Source: Erinaceus europaeus (lineage: Eukaryota > Chordata > Mammalia > Eulipotyphla > Erinaceidae). From it: 64,000 nt of DNA. Both the position numbers and the translations under genes were made by a program. Of this stretch, positions 1 to 11,112 are shown piece after piece (position 1 is the stretch's first letter; each line of letters starts with the position of its first letter). The stretch is taken from assembly GCF_950295315.1 (NCBI RefSeq), contig NC_080176.1:37158189-37222188 (forward strand), read 5' to 3'. The notes beneath the pieces were generated by a model that searched no databases, was not told the origin of the DNA, and saw only the letters and a program-made list of their open reading frames with translations.

Positions 1-566
1 TTGCTGAACAAATGAAGGAAAGGAAATAATCTTCTAAGTATAATGTCCATTCCACAGATGAAGAAACTAAAGTTCTGAGAAATGAAGTACTTTGCTAATG
101 AGTGACGAGGCTAGACCTTTGATTAAGTCTCTCTGATTCCAAGGCCTTCTACTGCTATACTTGCAGCTCAGAGATGTTTTGGCTCTGGCTAGGCTGCTGG
201 TAGGATCTTGTCGAGGTCATATGCAGGTGACATTCCATATGCTTTGCTAAGCATATCATTTCTAAACACCTCAACAGAAAACAAAATTATCATGCCCAGG
301 GCCAGGCAAATCCTAAAGAGATCTATTCCCACCAGGTCTAACACACAAAACAAAATCCACCTGGCCCCATCCTCCAGGTTCAAATAATTTCTCACTTGGC
401 TAAAGAGTATGCCCACACTTGTGAGTGGCCTTCCTCCCAGCCCTGTGACTTTCCTTTTTCTCTCTACTTCTGTCTGGCCTGATTCAGATCCTAACCTAGC
501 TGGAGTCACTCCCAGTTGAAGTCCCCTTCTCATCATGCCCCTCTGGTCACCTCTGTCTTCTCTTTC
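1..566. other. Intergenic sequence, no gene seen
   Basis: Non-repetitive AT-rich DNA with no recognisable exon. A 115-codon open frame on the minus strand (189-536) has no recognisable domain and is probably chance. Confidence 0.5.
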
Positions 567-578
567 CTGAACCTCTGT

Positions 579-968
579 ATTTTTTTTTTATAATTTATTT
601 CTTTATTGGGGAATTAATGTTTTACATTCAACAGTAAATACAATAGTTTGTACATGCATAACATTCCCCAGATTCCCATTTAACAATACAACCCCCACTA
701 TGTCATTCATCATCTTTCATGGACCTGTATTCTCCCCAGCCACCCCAGAGTCTTTTACTTTGGTGCAATTCGCCAATTCCATTTCAGGTTCTACTTGTGT
801 TTTCTTTTCTATTCTTGTTTTTCAACTTCGGCCTGAGAGTGAGATCATCCCATATTCATCCTTCTGTTTCTGACTTATTTCACTCAACATGATTTTTTCA
901 AGGTCCATCCAAGATCGGCTGAAAACAGTGAAGTCACCATATTTTACAGCTGAGTAGTATTCCATTGT
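579..968 (-). mobile_element. 5'-truncated L1-A 3' end
   Basis: Read on the minus strand, this is the last part of L1 ORF2 followed by the short 3' UTR with its AATAAA-type tail. It matches 35600-35965 and 59350-59770 in the same window. A 12-bp target-site duplication, ctgaacctctgt, flanks it at 567-578 and 969-980, so both ends of the insertion are defined. It is too short to encode anything. Confidence 0.9.
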
Positions 969-1030
969 CTGAACCTCTGTCTTAATTCCACACTTGATTT
1001 CAAAGGATTTATTGTTGCTCTTGACTGATT

Positions 1031-1226
1031 ATTCTTTATTTCTTTATTTATTAGATACAGAGAGATTGAGAGGGGAGGGGGAGATAGAGAGATAGAGAGA
1101 CACCTACAGCCCTGCTTTACCACTTGTGAAGTTTTTCTCCTGCAGGTGGGGACCAGGGGCTTGAACCTGGGTCCTTGTGCATCATAATGTGTGCATTTAA
1201 CCAAGTGTGCCATCTCCTGGCCCCTA
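1031..1226 (-). mobile_element. tRNA-related SINE (type 1)
   Basis: Minus-strand SINE of the 'ggggccaggtggtggcgc' type: GA-rich body on the + strand, then the caggtgggga block, then the tRNA-like head ending ctcctggcccc. The direct repeat ctcttgact at 1018-1026 and 1227-1235 marks the insertion. Confidence 0.85.
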
Positions 1227-1317
1227 CTCTTGACTTATATTACTTTTGACTCTTTTAGTAGAGTTTAAATTCTCTGAAATCAGATCCTGTGCTCAGTATC
1301 TTTCTTCTATTCTTCAG

Positions 1318-1362
1318 GTTTTTTTTGTTTGTTTGTTTGTTTTGTTTTTGTTTGTTTTTCTT
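1318..1362 (+). repeat. (TTTG)n-rich simple repeat
   Basis: An impure run of tttg/ttgttt units inside otherwise unique DNA (1236-1674), where no gene is visible. Confidence 0.7.
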
Positions 1363-1674
1363 AAGACTGGTTATATGGTAGGTGATCACAGCTTAGTCAC
1401 TGATTAAGGAGAAGATTCAAGGGAGTTGTATTCACTGTCTCTACCCTGTCAGAAAGCCCACCAGTACTCTTCACACACATCTGTGTTTATCTAAGGTGAG
1501 ACCATTCATATTCATTATCACTTTCTGTTCACACAGGACAGACTGCAACATGTTCTGCACTGCCTTAGTTTAGTCTCCAACAGGACTTGCCGTAGGCAGA
1601 ACTATGAAGTAGGTCATGCTGATTGAGGCCTCTTGCTCTTATAAATAAGTCTTTAAAAATGATCAAGACAAATA

Positions 1675-1890
1675 TGAAATGGTTTTTATATGTGGAGTAA
1701 AGATAAGGAAGCACATAAACTTGAAGAAAAAAAAAGGAGTAGCCAAACTGTCTCTAAGACTTTGTGAAAACTATGATGGTTATTTGGTGACTGGGGTGGA
1801 ATGGTAGGAACACAGGACTTTGGTGATGCATGTGAAGTGGAATTATCCCCTATAATCTTATAAACTACTGTTAAATCACTAATAAAACTA
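1675..1890 (+). mobile_element. Old L1 3' end fragment
   Basis: Sense-strand remnant of an old mammalian L1 3' UTR. The order is a purine-rich stretch, gtgaaaactatgatggttattt, a 'ggtggaatggtaggaaca' segment, then taatcttataaactactgttaaatcactaataaaa. It resembles 30090-30220. Diverged, with no ORF. Confidence 0.45.
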
Positions 1891-1895
1891 TTTAA

Positions 1896-2100
1896 GGGGC
1901 CAGGTGGTGGTGCATCTGGTTAAGCGCACATACCACAGTGCACAAGGATGCAGGTTCAAGCTCCTGGTTCCCACCTGCAGGGGGAAAAATTCACGATGGT
2001 GAAGAAGGGCTTCAGGTATCTCTCTGTCTCTCTATCTCTCCCTATCTCTCCCTCCTCTCTCAATTTCTCTCTGTCTCTATCCAATAATTAATTTAAAACT
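1896..2100 (+). mobile_element. tRNA-related SINE (type 1)
   Basis: Plus-strand SINE beginning ggggccaggtggtggtgc, with a tRNA-like head, the cccacctgcaggggga block, a long CT-rich body and an A-rich tail near 2090. Confidence 0.85.
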
Positions 2101-2128
2101 ATATTTAATTTAAAAACTGATCAATAAA

Positions 2129-2332
2129 GGAGCTGGGTGGTGGCATACTTAATAGAATACGCATGCTATAACATTCAGTGACTTAAGCTCAAGCCCCTGG
2201 TCCCCATCTGCAGGAGGGAAGTTTCACGTGTAATGAAGCAATGCTGCAGGTGTCTCTCTTTCCCTTTCTTTCTCTAGCTCCCCCTGTCCTCTAAGTTTAT
2301 CTTTGTCTGTTCTAAATAAAAAACTAAAACAT
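2129..2332 (+). mobile_element. tRNA-related SINE (type 1)
   Basis: A second plus-strand copy about 30 bp after the previous one. It starts ggagctgggtggtggcat and ends in an AAATAAAAAACTAAAA tail. It is more diverged than its neighbour. Confidence 0.8.
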
Positions 2333-2792
2333 ATATATTTAGTGTTTGCCTAGCAATGGTAAAGAAAACACCAGGAGATATTCAAGTGGAGCAGATGTGT
2401 CCCCTTTCTCCACTGTGTTATACTAGCCCACCTTTTCCTGATGACCAGGGTCAATCACTCCTGCCAAGATTGCAGTTTGTATTCTTACTTGATGCCTCTG
2501 GACACAAAGAACCATAAGTGCTTTGGCCACAGCCATATGGTAGAGCTCAACAGGACTAATATTGTGTGACCTGATGGAAGTGTTTTGGGAAGCAATACTC
2601 CTGAAGCCTTGAGCCGCAGAGACAGAAAATACAAGTGGGAATGTCCTTGAGGACAGTGGCTTACTTCTGCTCCCATCTTTTGGTCTGCAGACTAATGTAT
2701 TGCTCCTATGTAGAAACAGTATGCCAGACATCTTCAATTTAAATAGTATATTGTGTCAAAGAGGATGGAACCTTCTGCTTATAGAATACCAC
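2333..2792. other. Intergenic sequence, no gene seen
   Basis: Unique sequence. Overlapping minus-strand open frames of 104 and 63 codons (2423-2737) show no domain, no splice context I can defend and no codon signature. They are left uncalled. Confidence 0.45.
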
Positions 2793-3001
2793 TTTATTTA
2801 CTTATGTATTTATTATTTACTTTTAGTAGAGATTAGAGAAGTTGAGAGGGAAGGGGAAGATAGAGAGGAAAGAGAGAGACACAGGAAACATTACCTCACT
2901 GCTTGTGATGCTTTAGGGAAAGGGATTCAGGTGGGGACATGGTTCTTGAACCAGAATCCTTGTGCTTTGTAATGTGCTCTCTACTGGATGGGCCTGGTCC
3001 C
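2793..3001 (-). mobile_element. tRNA-related SINE (type 1), diverged
   Basis: GA-rich body, then a diverged caggtggggac block and the head ending ggatgggcctggtccc. Orientation is minus because the A/T-rich tail lies at the left end. Confidence 0.75.
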
Positions 3002-3420
3002 TGGAATATCATTTTAAACTTGATAGTCCAGCTATATTATGAATAGGTTGTTCCAATACAGAAATTAATGTCTGCTTTTAGTTATGTGACATGAGATATT
3101 ACCAGTGGAAACCATAGTCATGAGTCCATAACTCTACTTCCTTTGTAGTAAAGTGGGTTCAAACTAGTACTATTGTGGATTCTGTGCTAGTGGAGCAAAT
3201 AAGAGTTCTTTGTGGAAGTGCTACTGCAGGAGTGGTAAGCCCATATTCAATGTGTCTATTACAATCAAAACAAAATCGTAACCTTCTAGGATACAATGTC
3301 AAAGACAGTTAATTGTCACGAGATAAGGTGATATTCTAGGGCATGGGTAGGGAATGTCTAGCCCCACATGGCCCACAGAATTATTTGGTCTGATCCTGCC
3401 AAGGCAACTGAATTTCTACT
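3002..3420. other. Intergenic sequence, no gene seen
   Basis: About 420 bp of unique AT-rich DNA. No exon, repeat or RNA gene recognised. Confidence 0.45.
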
Positions 3421-3984
3421 TTTTAATTTCTTTTTTTATTGCCTCAAGGGTCATTGCTGGGGCTTGGTGCCAGCACTGAGTCCACCACTCCCTGTGGACG
3501 TTTTTTCCTTCTTCCTATTTTATTTGATAGGACAGAGAAATTGAGAGGGGAGGTATAGATAAAGAGAAAGGGGGGGCTGGGTGGTGGCATACTTGGTTGA
3601 GACTTCATCTTACAATGATCAAGGACCTGGGTTCAAGCTCCCAGTCTACACCTGCAGGGGGAAAGCTTTGCAAATGGTAATGCAGTGCTGCAGGTCTCTC
3701 TTTCTCCCTCTCTTTCTTCCTCTCTCTTTCCTCTCTCTTCTCTCTCTCTTTCTCTCTTTCTATCTCCCTTCCCCTCTCAATTTCTGGCTGTCTCTATCCA
3801 ATAAATAAAGAAAGATTATTAAAAAAATTAAAGAAAGAGAGGGAGAAAGAAAGATACCTGCAGACCTGCTTCACCACCCATGAAGCTCTCTCACCCAGCC
3901 CCATAGGTGGGGATCTGGGGCTCAAACCCAAGTTCTTACATAGTGATATGTGTCACCAGCTGGGTGCACCACTGTCGGATCCCC
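3421..3984 (-). mobile_element. Long-form SINE interrupted by a second SINE
   Basis: The outer SINE carries the 3' extension seen in the long form (+ strand: gcctcaagggtcattgctgg... then ccactccctgtgg) before the GA-rich body. It is interrupted at about 3571 and resumes at about 3825 with the gacctgcttcaccaccc and caggtggggatct blocks. A younger SINE in the opposite orientation fills the gap. Confidence 0.8.
3572..3824 (+). mobile_element. Nested SINE (type 1) inside the outer SINE
   Basis: Starts ggggggctgggtggtggcat, carries the cacctgcagggggaaag block and a ~100-bp CT-microsatellite-like body, and ends in AATAAATAAAG plus A-rich sequence. It lies in the GA-rich body of the outer minus-strand SINE, giving a CT-rich/GA-rich inverted arrangement. 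Confidence 0.8.
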
Positions 3985-4010
3985 TGGAACTTCATTTACT
4001 TATTTTTGAC

Positions 4011-4570
4011 TTTTCTTTTTTTTTAATTTTATTAGTGATTTAATATTGATTTACAAAATTACATGTCAAAAAGGGCATAATTTCATACCATTCCCACCAC
4101 CAGAGTTCTGAATCCCCAATCACTCCATAGCAAGCCACAGCAGTTCTCCTAAGGTTGTAGACATGGGCTAACTGTCATCTCTACAACTATCTGTCTACAT
4201 TTGCACATGATTGTCTCCTTTTTTTTCCAGGCCCCATCCTCTCCTTTTTTCCTCCTCTCTCTCTGGGTCCTGATGGAGCTGGAATTCAGAGCCCTCTTAT
4301 CCTCTTCCTCCGATCACTTCTCCCCTACTGGGAGTATGGGTCATGATTGTTTTTGTGGTGCAGAAGGTAGGAGTTCTGGCTTTTGTTATTGCTACTCCGG
4401 TGGACATGGGTGCTGGCAGGTGAATCCACACCCCCAGTCTTTTGCTATTTTTCCCTAGTGGGGTAGGGCTCTGGAGAGGCGAAGTTCCAGTACACATTGA
4501 TGAGGTCCATTGCCCAGTGAAGTCAGGGTGGAATCACGGTAGTATCTGCAACTTGGTGGCCAAAAGGCCT
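4011..4570 (-). mobile_element. L1-B long-3'UTR fragment
   Basis: Minus-strand copy of the repeat whose + strand reads ttcccaccaccag... gggagtatggg... gtgcagaaggtaggag... ggacatgggtgctggcagg... ccctagtgggg... cacattgatgaggtc. At 16901-18060 the same sequence is continuous with L1-B ORF2, so I assign it to that L1's 3' UTR. An inserted block near 4100-4250 is not seen in the other copies. Confidence 0.7.
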
Positions 4571-4860
4571 TTTTGCTGATTTAAGATTATTAGGTATACT
4601 TTGGCAAGTCTATAAATAAGCATATATAAATAGACTGCTTAATCCATATAATGTCTGAGTGGATGCACTCAGAAAAATTCTAAATAATAATTTAACAAGT
4701 CTGAACAAACATGGAAAATTGACAATTTCTGAAAGTAATTGGCAAATATAAATTAGGAGTCTTTGCAGTGTTCCTTTGTTTTCGCTCCACAATTCTAGAA
4801 CTACATCATAGGGAAATCATGAGAAATGTGAAGCAATTTCAAGTTTAAGATAATCATTTT

Positions 4861-5038
4861 GGGTCAGGGAGCTGACTCTATTTGTTAGAACACCAACTTG
4901 AATGTCTGAAACCTACAAGTCATTGGTTCAATCCCTAGCATAATCTTATGCCAAAACTGAGCAGTGCTCTGGTCCTTTTTCTCCCCCTCATAATTTCTCT
5001 CATAATTAGTAAATAAATTAATTTTAAAAATAATAATT
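4861..5038 (+). mobile_element. tRNA-related SINE (type 3)
   Basis: Begins gggtcagggagctgactct. It contains the box-B-like ggttcaatccc and the 'ctgagcagtgctctggtcc' segment typical of the shorter SINE type here, and ends in an A-rich tail. Confidence 0.75.
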
Positions 5039-5040
5039 CT

Positions 5041-5318
5041 AGCCAGGCTGTAGCACAGCGGGTTAAGCGCAGGTGGCACGAAGCGCAAGGACCGGCGCAG
5101 GTATCCCAGTTCAAGCCCCCGGCTCCCCACCTGCAGGGGAGTCGCTTCACAAGCGGTGAAGCAGGTCTGCAGGTGTCTATCTTTCTCTCCCCCTCTCTGT
5201 CCTCCCCTCCTCTCTCCATTTCTCTTTGTCCTATCCAAAAATGATGACATCAATAACTACAACAATAAAACAAGGGCAACAAAAGAGAATAAATGTTTAA
5301 AATAATAATAATAATAAT
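5041..5318 (+). mobile_element. tRNA-related SINE (type 2)
   Basis: Head agccaggctgtagcacagcg with a tRNA-like box A/box B arrangement, then cccacctgcaggggagtcgc, gtgaagcaggtctgcaggtg, a CT-rich body and an ACAACAATAAAACAAGGGCAAC tail, ending in an (AAT)n run at about 5301-5318. It sits directly after the type 3 SINE. Confidence 0.9.
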
Positions 5319-5442
5319 TGTAGTATTTTTAGTATGATGCCAGAGAGGGAATTCACTATTTCAGAAAAACACTCCATTGCTGAACCATATTTTCAATGTC
5401 TTAAGTATTTTTTTTTCCTGCTGTTGTTTAAAAAAATTTATT

Positions 5443-5606
5443 TGTGGTCTGGGAAGTGGCACAATAGATAAAGGGTTGGACTCTGAAGCATGTGGTCCTG
5501 AGTTCAGTCCTTGGCAGCACATGTACCAGAGTGATGTCTGATACTTTCTCTCTCCTCCTATGCCTCTCATAAATAAATAAATAAATAAATAAATATTTTT
5601 TAAAAA
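5443..5606 (+). mobile_element. tRNA-related SINE (type 3)
   Basis: Head gtggtctgggaagtggcaca, box-B-like gagttcagtcc, and a tail of (AAAT)n at about 5569-5595. Confidence 0.8.
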
Positions 5607-5663
5607 TTCATTTTATGAGGCACTTGGGGGATGAAACTTAGATCCTCCAGCAAACTTGCTCTC

Positions 5664-5915
5664 CTTTTTTATTTTATTGACAATAATGATTGATTGACAA
5701 GACTGTAGGATAAGAAGGGTAGAATTCACACCACCAAATTTCCTCATCCCCACTCCTCCATTGGTAGCTTTCCTACTCTTTACCCCTCTTGGAGTAAGGA
5801 CCAAAGATCATAATGGGGTGCAGAAGGTGGGAGGTCTGGCTTCTGTGATTTCCTCTCTGCTGGACACAGGTGTTGGCAGGTACATCCATATACTTTTTGC
5901 CTTACTCAGCACTTC
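5664..5915 (-). mobile_element. L1-B long-3'UTR fragment
   Basis: The + strand shows cacaccaccaaatttcctcat, ggagtaaggaccaaagatcat, ggtgcagaaggtgggagg and ggacacaggtgttggcagg in the same order as the other L1-B 3' UTR copies. It decays into unique sequence near 5915. Confidence 0.75.
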
Positions 5916-8179
5916 TCTGACTAAGTGTTCTAAGAGCTGGGGAAGGAAACTTCATCACCTATTCAAACATTTAGATTTTTGCTTAAGCATTTGATTTTTA
6001 CTTAGATGCCTTATTGTAGAGGCTTCTCAGCTTCCAACATTTGTTTAAAGATAGTCTGGGTAAAAATTGGAAAGTACCCTATCACTAATGTGACCTTTGG
6101 GAATAAAAGCATCTATTATGGAAGGTTCCAAAAGTGGCACACCCAGCTGGAGCGGCCTTTAGCATTCCACTGGGGCTTTAAAGCTTCCATGTGAGAAGTT
6201 TATTGTTTAAGTCCTGGGGACCCTGAATGCTGGCAGCAGTAAAGTCTTCCTCCCATCTTGCTACCAAGTTGTTAAGCCCACAGGAAGCAAAATTTAATAG
6301 ACATGCATACATAGGCTAATTTAAAATTATTTGGAAAGTTGGCATGTGTTTTGCTTATTTCTTTTTTAAACTCAAACAACTTGAAAGGAGCCAAAAAAAC
6401 AAAACAAACAAACAAACAGAAAAACCTGAATTCAGTCCATTGGGAAAATGGCCCAGAAGATTCACATGGAATTCTCTCACAGTCTGACAGGCAGTTCAAG
6501 AGTAGACTATAAGTTTAATTTTCCCTGTGGAGGAAACAGTCTTTTCCCTCAGCTGAAAGTACTGGATACAATTTTTTTAAGTTAACATTTGAATTTTGGG
6601 GACCTTGTATAGCATTTATTCAGTAATGTGTCAAAGTGTATCTTTACGGGGTGTAAATCTCCAGAATGACAGAAGCCATATTCTTCCAGTGAGATTTGCT
6701 GTAACTTAGTGGTATGATGACAGTGTAAGGTTACAGCAACTTCAATGAGAATCAACATGAGACCATGAACTACAAGGAGACAGAAATGCTGCTCTTCTCC
6801 TTTTCTTTTAGTTCCAATGCAAGCCCAGGTTTTAGTACACACTAAGTACTCACTGAAGAGTTCTGATAGAATGATTGAATTCTCACACATAATGTGAGGA
6901 CCCACAAACCTCTAAGATATCGACTCAAGCTTCTCTCTAATGTGACTTGGAGTCTGTGTTTGCTTGGATCTTCTCTCATTCAAGAATCTAGTGCACATGG
7001 TTACTAGTTTGTAGTGTGTGTGCTTAACCAGGCGTGCCACTGTCTGGCCCCAATGGTTTCTAGTTTGTAGGAAGTTCACTGAGCAGACAATAGTAAAGAA
7101 CCTCATCATCCGTTTGTATGAAAGCTACAGGACAACCATCATGGTTTCCATGAGCCTTCCCACACCACACAAAAAAGACCTCTAGTCACCTACATGGCAT
7201 AGGATGGTGCTTGACAGGACTGAGTTATTGCTAAGAGACAGTGGCTCAGTGTGAGTGTGTGTTATAATTAACTGATACTCTGTGCATGTCAGTTATGCAT
7301 AGTGTGTGCTGGGGAGGTGGTCATCTAGGATTTTGAAGTTAGACAGTTGTCTTATGCTTGAAAAGTTCAAACAAAGTATAGGCCACCGTTCTTCATAAGT
7401 CATTACTGACTTTAATGCCTTTTTATGTGGGGTTAGGATTGTACTGTCTCCTGTAAGTTGAAAGAGGGCAAACAAAAAGTAGAAGGGATTGAGAAAGAAA
7501 TCTAAGTGGTTAAAATGCAAAGATGAATGTCAGCGGAAGCTCTCAGAGGAGCTGGCATCTCACATGGTTTCTAGACAAAGTGGTTCCTCTAACATCTGCT
7601 TTCAATCTAGCACCAGTGTTATGGCACCACAGTGATGTTCCAGTCCCAGAATGGGGTTAGTACCCTGGGTGGTTCTACAAGCAAATCCATCCGAACTGTT
7701 ACTCAGAAGATTGCCTTGAGGGCCAGTCCATGCTGGCTCATTTCTGGTAATAATAAGGTTCTTGGGGCCCCCAGAGGAGTGTGAAAGGATCCAGGGAGTT
7801 CTCTGCACAGAATGGAGAAGCCTGGAATCTACTACGGTGCCTGAGTCCTGCAGGTAGACAATGGGGTTAGGCAGTGCAGACCAGCTGATCAGAGCAGGGA
7901 AAGTTTCCTTAGGACTCCTGACAGGCCCTCTTAGATATTGGAGCTCAGATTAGCTAAGAAGTGGGTATCAGGTGTTACATCTAGTAAAGGAGATGATCAA
8001 CAGGGAGAAGCATAAACAAAAGGGCAGATTCTCTCAGATTCTGAAAAATGAGGGTCTTCACCAGGCTCCTGGACAGAAAGATAGGTATAACGGTCAAGGG
8101 CGGTTTCTAGATACAACTGGGTATAAAAAATTAGCTAGTCAAACTAGAAGCATTTTCTGTACTATACATTGTCTTAGGT
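5916..8179. other. Intergenic sequence, no gene seen
   Basis: About 2.3 kb of mostly unique sequence. Minus-strand open frames such as 6582-6905 (107 codons) have no recognisable domain. A ~40-bp SINE head remnant (cttaaccaggcgtgccactg) lies at 7013-7051. The 7600-7860 segment is less AT-rich and contains phrases like those in old mammalian DNA transposons, but I cannot name a family. Confidence 0.45.
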
Positions 8180-8790
8180 GTTTTTTCCCTTTTTTATTGG
8201 GGGGGATTAATGGTTTACAATAAATACAGTTGTTGGTACATGTATAACATTTTTTCAGTTTTCTGTGTCTTTCTTTTTCTTTGTAAGGAGTATAATTTTT
8301 CACTGCTCCTGTTATCAAAATTCTGTGTCCCCATCCCCACCCCCTTAGATAACCACTATAGTTCTCCCATAGTCTTAGATATGGATTGACTTTTTTTTCA
8401 TAGTCATGTGCTCAAGTCTCTATATTCCACATATGAGTGAAGCTGTGGGATGCATTGGATCGACCTTCTCGTGGTGCATCCCGTGAGTACCCATTTATTG
8501 GGGAAACTGACGATCCTTCCTAGCCGACTGAATCCACATGGATCCCAGTCACTTTCAAAGCCAGCAACAAGCAGACATCAGGCTCAACCTGACGCTGTTG
8601 ACTGGCTACGGAAGAAGGGCAAACACTAGAAGAAGAAGAAGTGAAGCTGTCCTTTACCTCTTCCTTACTTTACTAGGCATAATCTTCTCCAGTTCCATCC
8701 ATTTTAGCCCAAAGGACATAATATCATCTTTTTTTTTTTTTTTGGTGAGCAACACTCCATTGATATATGCTCCATAATTTTTTATCCATT
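8180..8790 (-). mobile_element. Old L1 3' end, interrupted by a short retroposon
   Basis: The minus strand encodes the end of L1 ORF2 (reverse of ccacatatgagtg...ctccagttccatcc...ggacataatatcatc) followed by a 3' UTR and a tail near 8190. It is interrupted at 8447-8640 by an unrelated insertion. Confidence 0.75.
8447..8640 (+). mobile_element. Unrecognised 194-bp retroposon-like insertion
   Basis: This is a sequence unlike the surrounding L1, flanked by a perfect 10-bp direct repeat, gtgaagctgt (8437-8446 and 8641-8650). It starts gggatgcattggatcgacct and ends in an A-rich (AGA)n run, aacactagaagaagaagaa, as expected for LINE-mobilised retroposition on the + strand. Its head contains the inverted pair gggatgca / tgcatccc, about 20 nt apart, able to form a hairpin. 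It is not one of the SINE types in this window and I do not recognise the source RNA. Confidence 0.6.
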
Positions 8791-9007
8791 ATGGAGAATA
8801 GTATGGAGAATCCTTAAACATATAAAAATAGAAATACCTTATGATCCAGCAATTCTACTCCAAGGTATTTACCCAAAAGACATAACACTGACTCAAAGGC
8901 ATACATGCACCACTATGTTCACAGAAACATTATTCACAATAGCCAAAAATTAGAAAAAACAAAACAAAAACCCCAGAATTCTCTTCAACAGATGACTGGC
9001 TAAAAAT
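8791..9007 (+). mobile_element. Old L1 ORF2 3' fragment (sense)
   Basis: The plus strand still translates in pieces to the L1 ORF2 C-terminal region (YDPAILLQGIYPKD-like, then CTTMFTETLFTIAKN). It abuts the oppositely oriented L1 fragment, a head-to-head arrangement common after twin-priming inversion. Confidence 0.6.
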
Positions 9008-9017
9008 GTTAAACTTT

Positions 9018-9300
9018 GGGAGTCGGGCTGTAGCGCAGCGGGTTAAGCGCAGGTGGCGCAAAGCACAAGGACTGGCATAAGGATCCCGGTTCGAACCCCG
9101 GCTCCCCACCTGCAGGGGAGTCGCTTCACAGGCGGTGAAGCAGGTCTGCAGGTGTCTATCTTTCTCTCCTCCTCTCTGTCTTCCCCTCCTCTCTCCATTT
9201 CTCTCTGTCCTATCCAACAACGACAACAACAACAATAACTACAACAATAAAACAACAAGGGCAACAAAAGGGAATAAATAAATAAAATAAATATAAAAAA
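9018..9300 (+). mobile_element. tRNA-related SINE (type 2), full length
   Basis: A clean type 2 copy: gggagtcgggctgtagcgca head, box-B-like ggttcgaaccc, cacctgcaggggagtcgctt, CT-rich body and an ACAACAATAAAACAACAAGGG tail. A perfect 10-bp direct repeat, gttaaacttt, flanks it (9008-9017 and 9301-9310). It serves as the reference copy in this window. Confidence 0.95.
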
Positions 9301-9375
9301 GTTAAACTTTTTATAATTATGACTCATTTAAATATTCAAAAACTTATGACATGTGTAAAAATAGATAAAGGAACT

Positions 9376-9535
9376 GCCTTTTCTTTTCTTTTCCTTTACT
9401 TTCCTTTTCTTCCCCTTTTCCCCCAGAGTATTACTCAGCTCTGGCTTATGGAAGTGTTGGGGGATGGAACCTGGGACTTTGGTGCCTCAAACACGAAAAT
9501 TTTTTACATAATTCTTGTGCTATCTTTCTTCACCT
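9376..9535 (-). mobile_element. SINE (type 3), diverged
   Basis: The + strand shows cagagtattactcagctctgg, gggatggaacctgggacttt and tacataattcttgtgctatc, the reverse of the type 3 SINE, with a CT-rich stretch on its tail side. Confidence 0.7.
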
Positions 9536-10699
9536 GAGAACTGAAATTTAAAAGGTTAAATGCCTTGCCTACAGTCAGAAATTCACAGAGGCTAGTAGAT
9601 AGGAGAGCTGAAACTTAGACCCATGTCTGTAACTCTGCAGTTTGTGGGCTTCTCAACAACTGTACTACCCTGAGTAGTGGGAACTTGGTCAGGGCAGCAG
9701 GACAAGGAGAAGGGCAAACTCTGCTGAACACTAACTTGGGTGTTCAGCTCTGCATGAGACATTTTGAACATTTTGAACTGTCCTTTCCCCCCTGGGACTT
9801 GGTGTCTGTACTATTCTACCACTCCTGACAGATTCTTTTCAGACAGAGGACTACAGAGAGAGGAGAGCACTCCTTCTCTGTTTGTGAGACTTTCTCTTTG
9901 CATGGTGCTCTTATGTGGTGGCCAGAGGCTTACACCCAGGTCCTTGTACATGGTAAAGTGTGTGCTCTACCAGGTAAACTACATCCCAACCCCCTCATGA
10001 TGTCACTTAGCCATCACTGTGTACTTTTCCTATTTTTTTTCTTTTCAGATGAGGGATCTGATGCATGTAGAGACTAATTAACTTGATTTGAGTCACACAA
10101 GAAGCAGGCAACAACCCAAGTAATAGGACTGGGGCACATGTCAGGGCAGAGCTAGCAGAGAATGTTCGAAGGCTGGTGTGCCATGGGGAAGAAGAAAGCT
10201 GAGAATTAAGAAGGTAACATCTGCCATATGTTCTAGCCTCCTTTGTTTGAAACCTGACTTATTAAAGAGCCTCTAGGATAGAGAACAAGTAAAAAGATAC
10301 ACAACGCCAAGGAATATGACTTCCTATTTTAAGTGTAAGAAGTGACTTTCACCTGATATAACCCCATGATGCATTTGCTCTTCTCAGCAGATGAGTCATG
10401 GATTTGATCCTTACACTGGGTTCAACACATTACACCCAGTTCTCTGCTCAAAGGCAGCTAAATCAATAAGTACTATTATGGAGAAAGTGAAAGCTATTTT
10501 TAACTTTAGCATATGTGTCATTTCTTTTGAGTTCTCTAAGACTGGATATAATTATTCACACCAAGAGAATTAGGCCAGTTACTTCACGTCTTTTTTTTTA
10601 AATGGTACAAAACTCTGATGTTTTTAAGTATTCATTTTATGTACAGTTGAATGGTCAAGATTAGCTTAAGGTTTGAGCATCATAGGATTTGAAACTATC
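9536..10699. other. Intergenic sequence with one old SINE
   Basis: Mostly unique DNA. A diverged minus-strand SINE (caggtccttgtacatggtaa, tgctctaccaggtaaacta) occupies about 9838-9994. No exon is recognised. Confidence 0.5.
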
Positions 10700-10868
10700 C
10701 ATCAGAAGGAGGATGGAGAGAGAGAAAGAGAGAGAGGGGGGGGAGGGAGAGAGAAACAGTATGTCATCATTCATGAAGCTTTCTCCTTGCAGGTGGGGAC
10801 TGGGAGCTTGAACTTGGATCCTTTGCACTGTAATGTCCACACTAACAAAGATACCACCACAGCCCCTC
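10700..10868 (-). mobile_element. tRNA-related SINE (type 1)
   Basis: GA-rich body at 10710-10755, then aagctttctccttgcaggtg, ggactgggagcttgaacttg and a degenerate head ending at the CCCC near 10868. Confidence 0.7.
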
Positions 10869-11112
10869 CCCAATAAAGAATGTTTAAGTACTCACTGTAG
10901 ATTTCACACTTTCTTAGTCCTGAGGCTCATTAGATCAGTGCTTCTTTAACTATTTATGAAGAGAGACCATTGTCAAAATTCTAACCTATTGCTGACAAGT
11001 ATTTTGTAATGAACAATAAAAATGGGTTATGAGAAAATGAGCACATAGTTGGATGTCATAATAATAGCAAATTGCTAAAAAAATAAAGTCAATCACTATT
11101 TCTGTACTTTTC

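Noticed and set aside
7602..7808. Minus-strand 68-codon frame in a less AT-rich segment
   Set aside because: Looks more like an ancient dispersed element than an exon; no family could be named.
9018..9090. tRNA gene candidate
   Set aside because: Box A/box B-like sequence belongs to the SINE head. No complete cloverleaf with a proper acceptor stem, and it recurs in every type 2 SINE.
8930..9327. Recurrent 'MLLSLLDRTERNGERRGRQRGGEKDRHLQ' type proteins (also 11521, 29030, 38136, 39911)
   Set aside because: These are translations of the type 2 SINE body, not genes.
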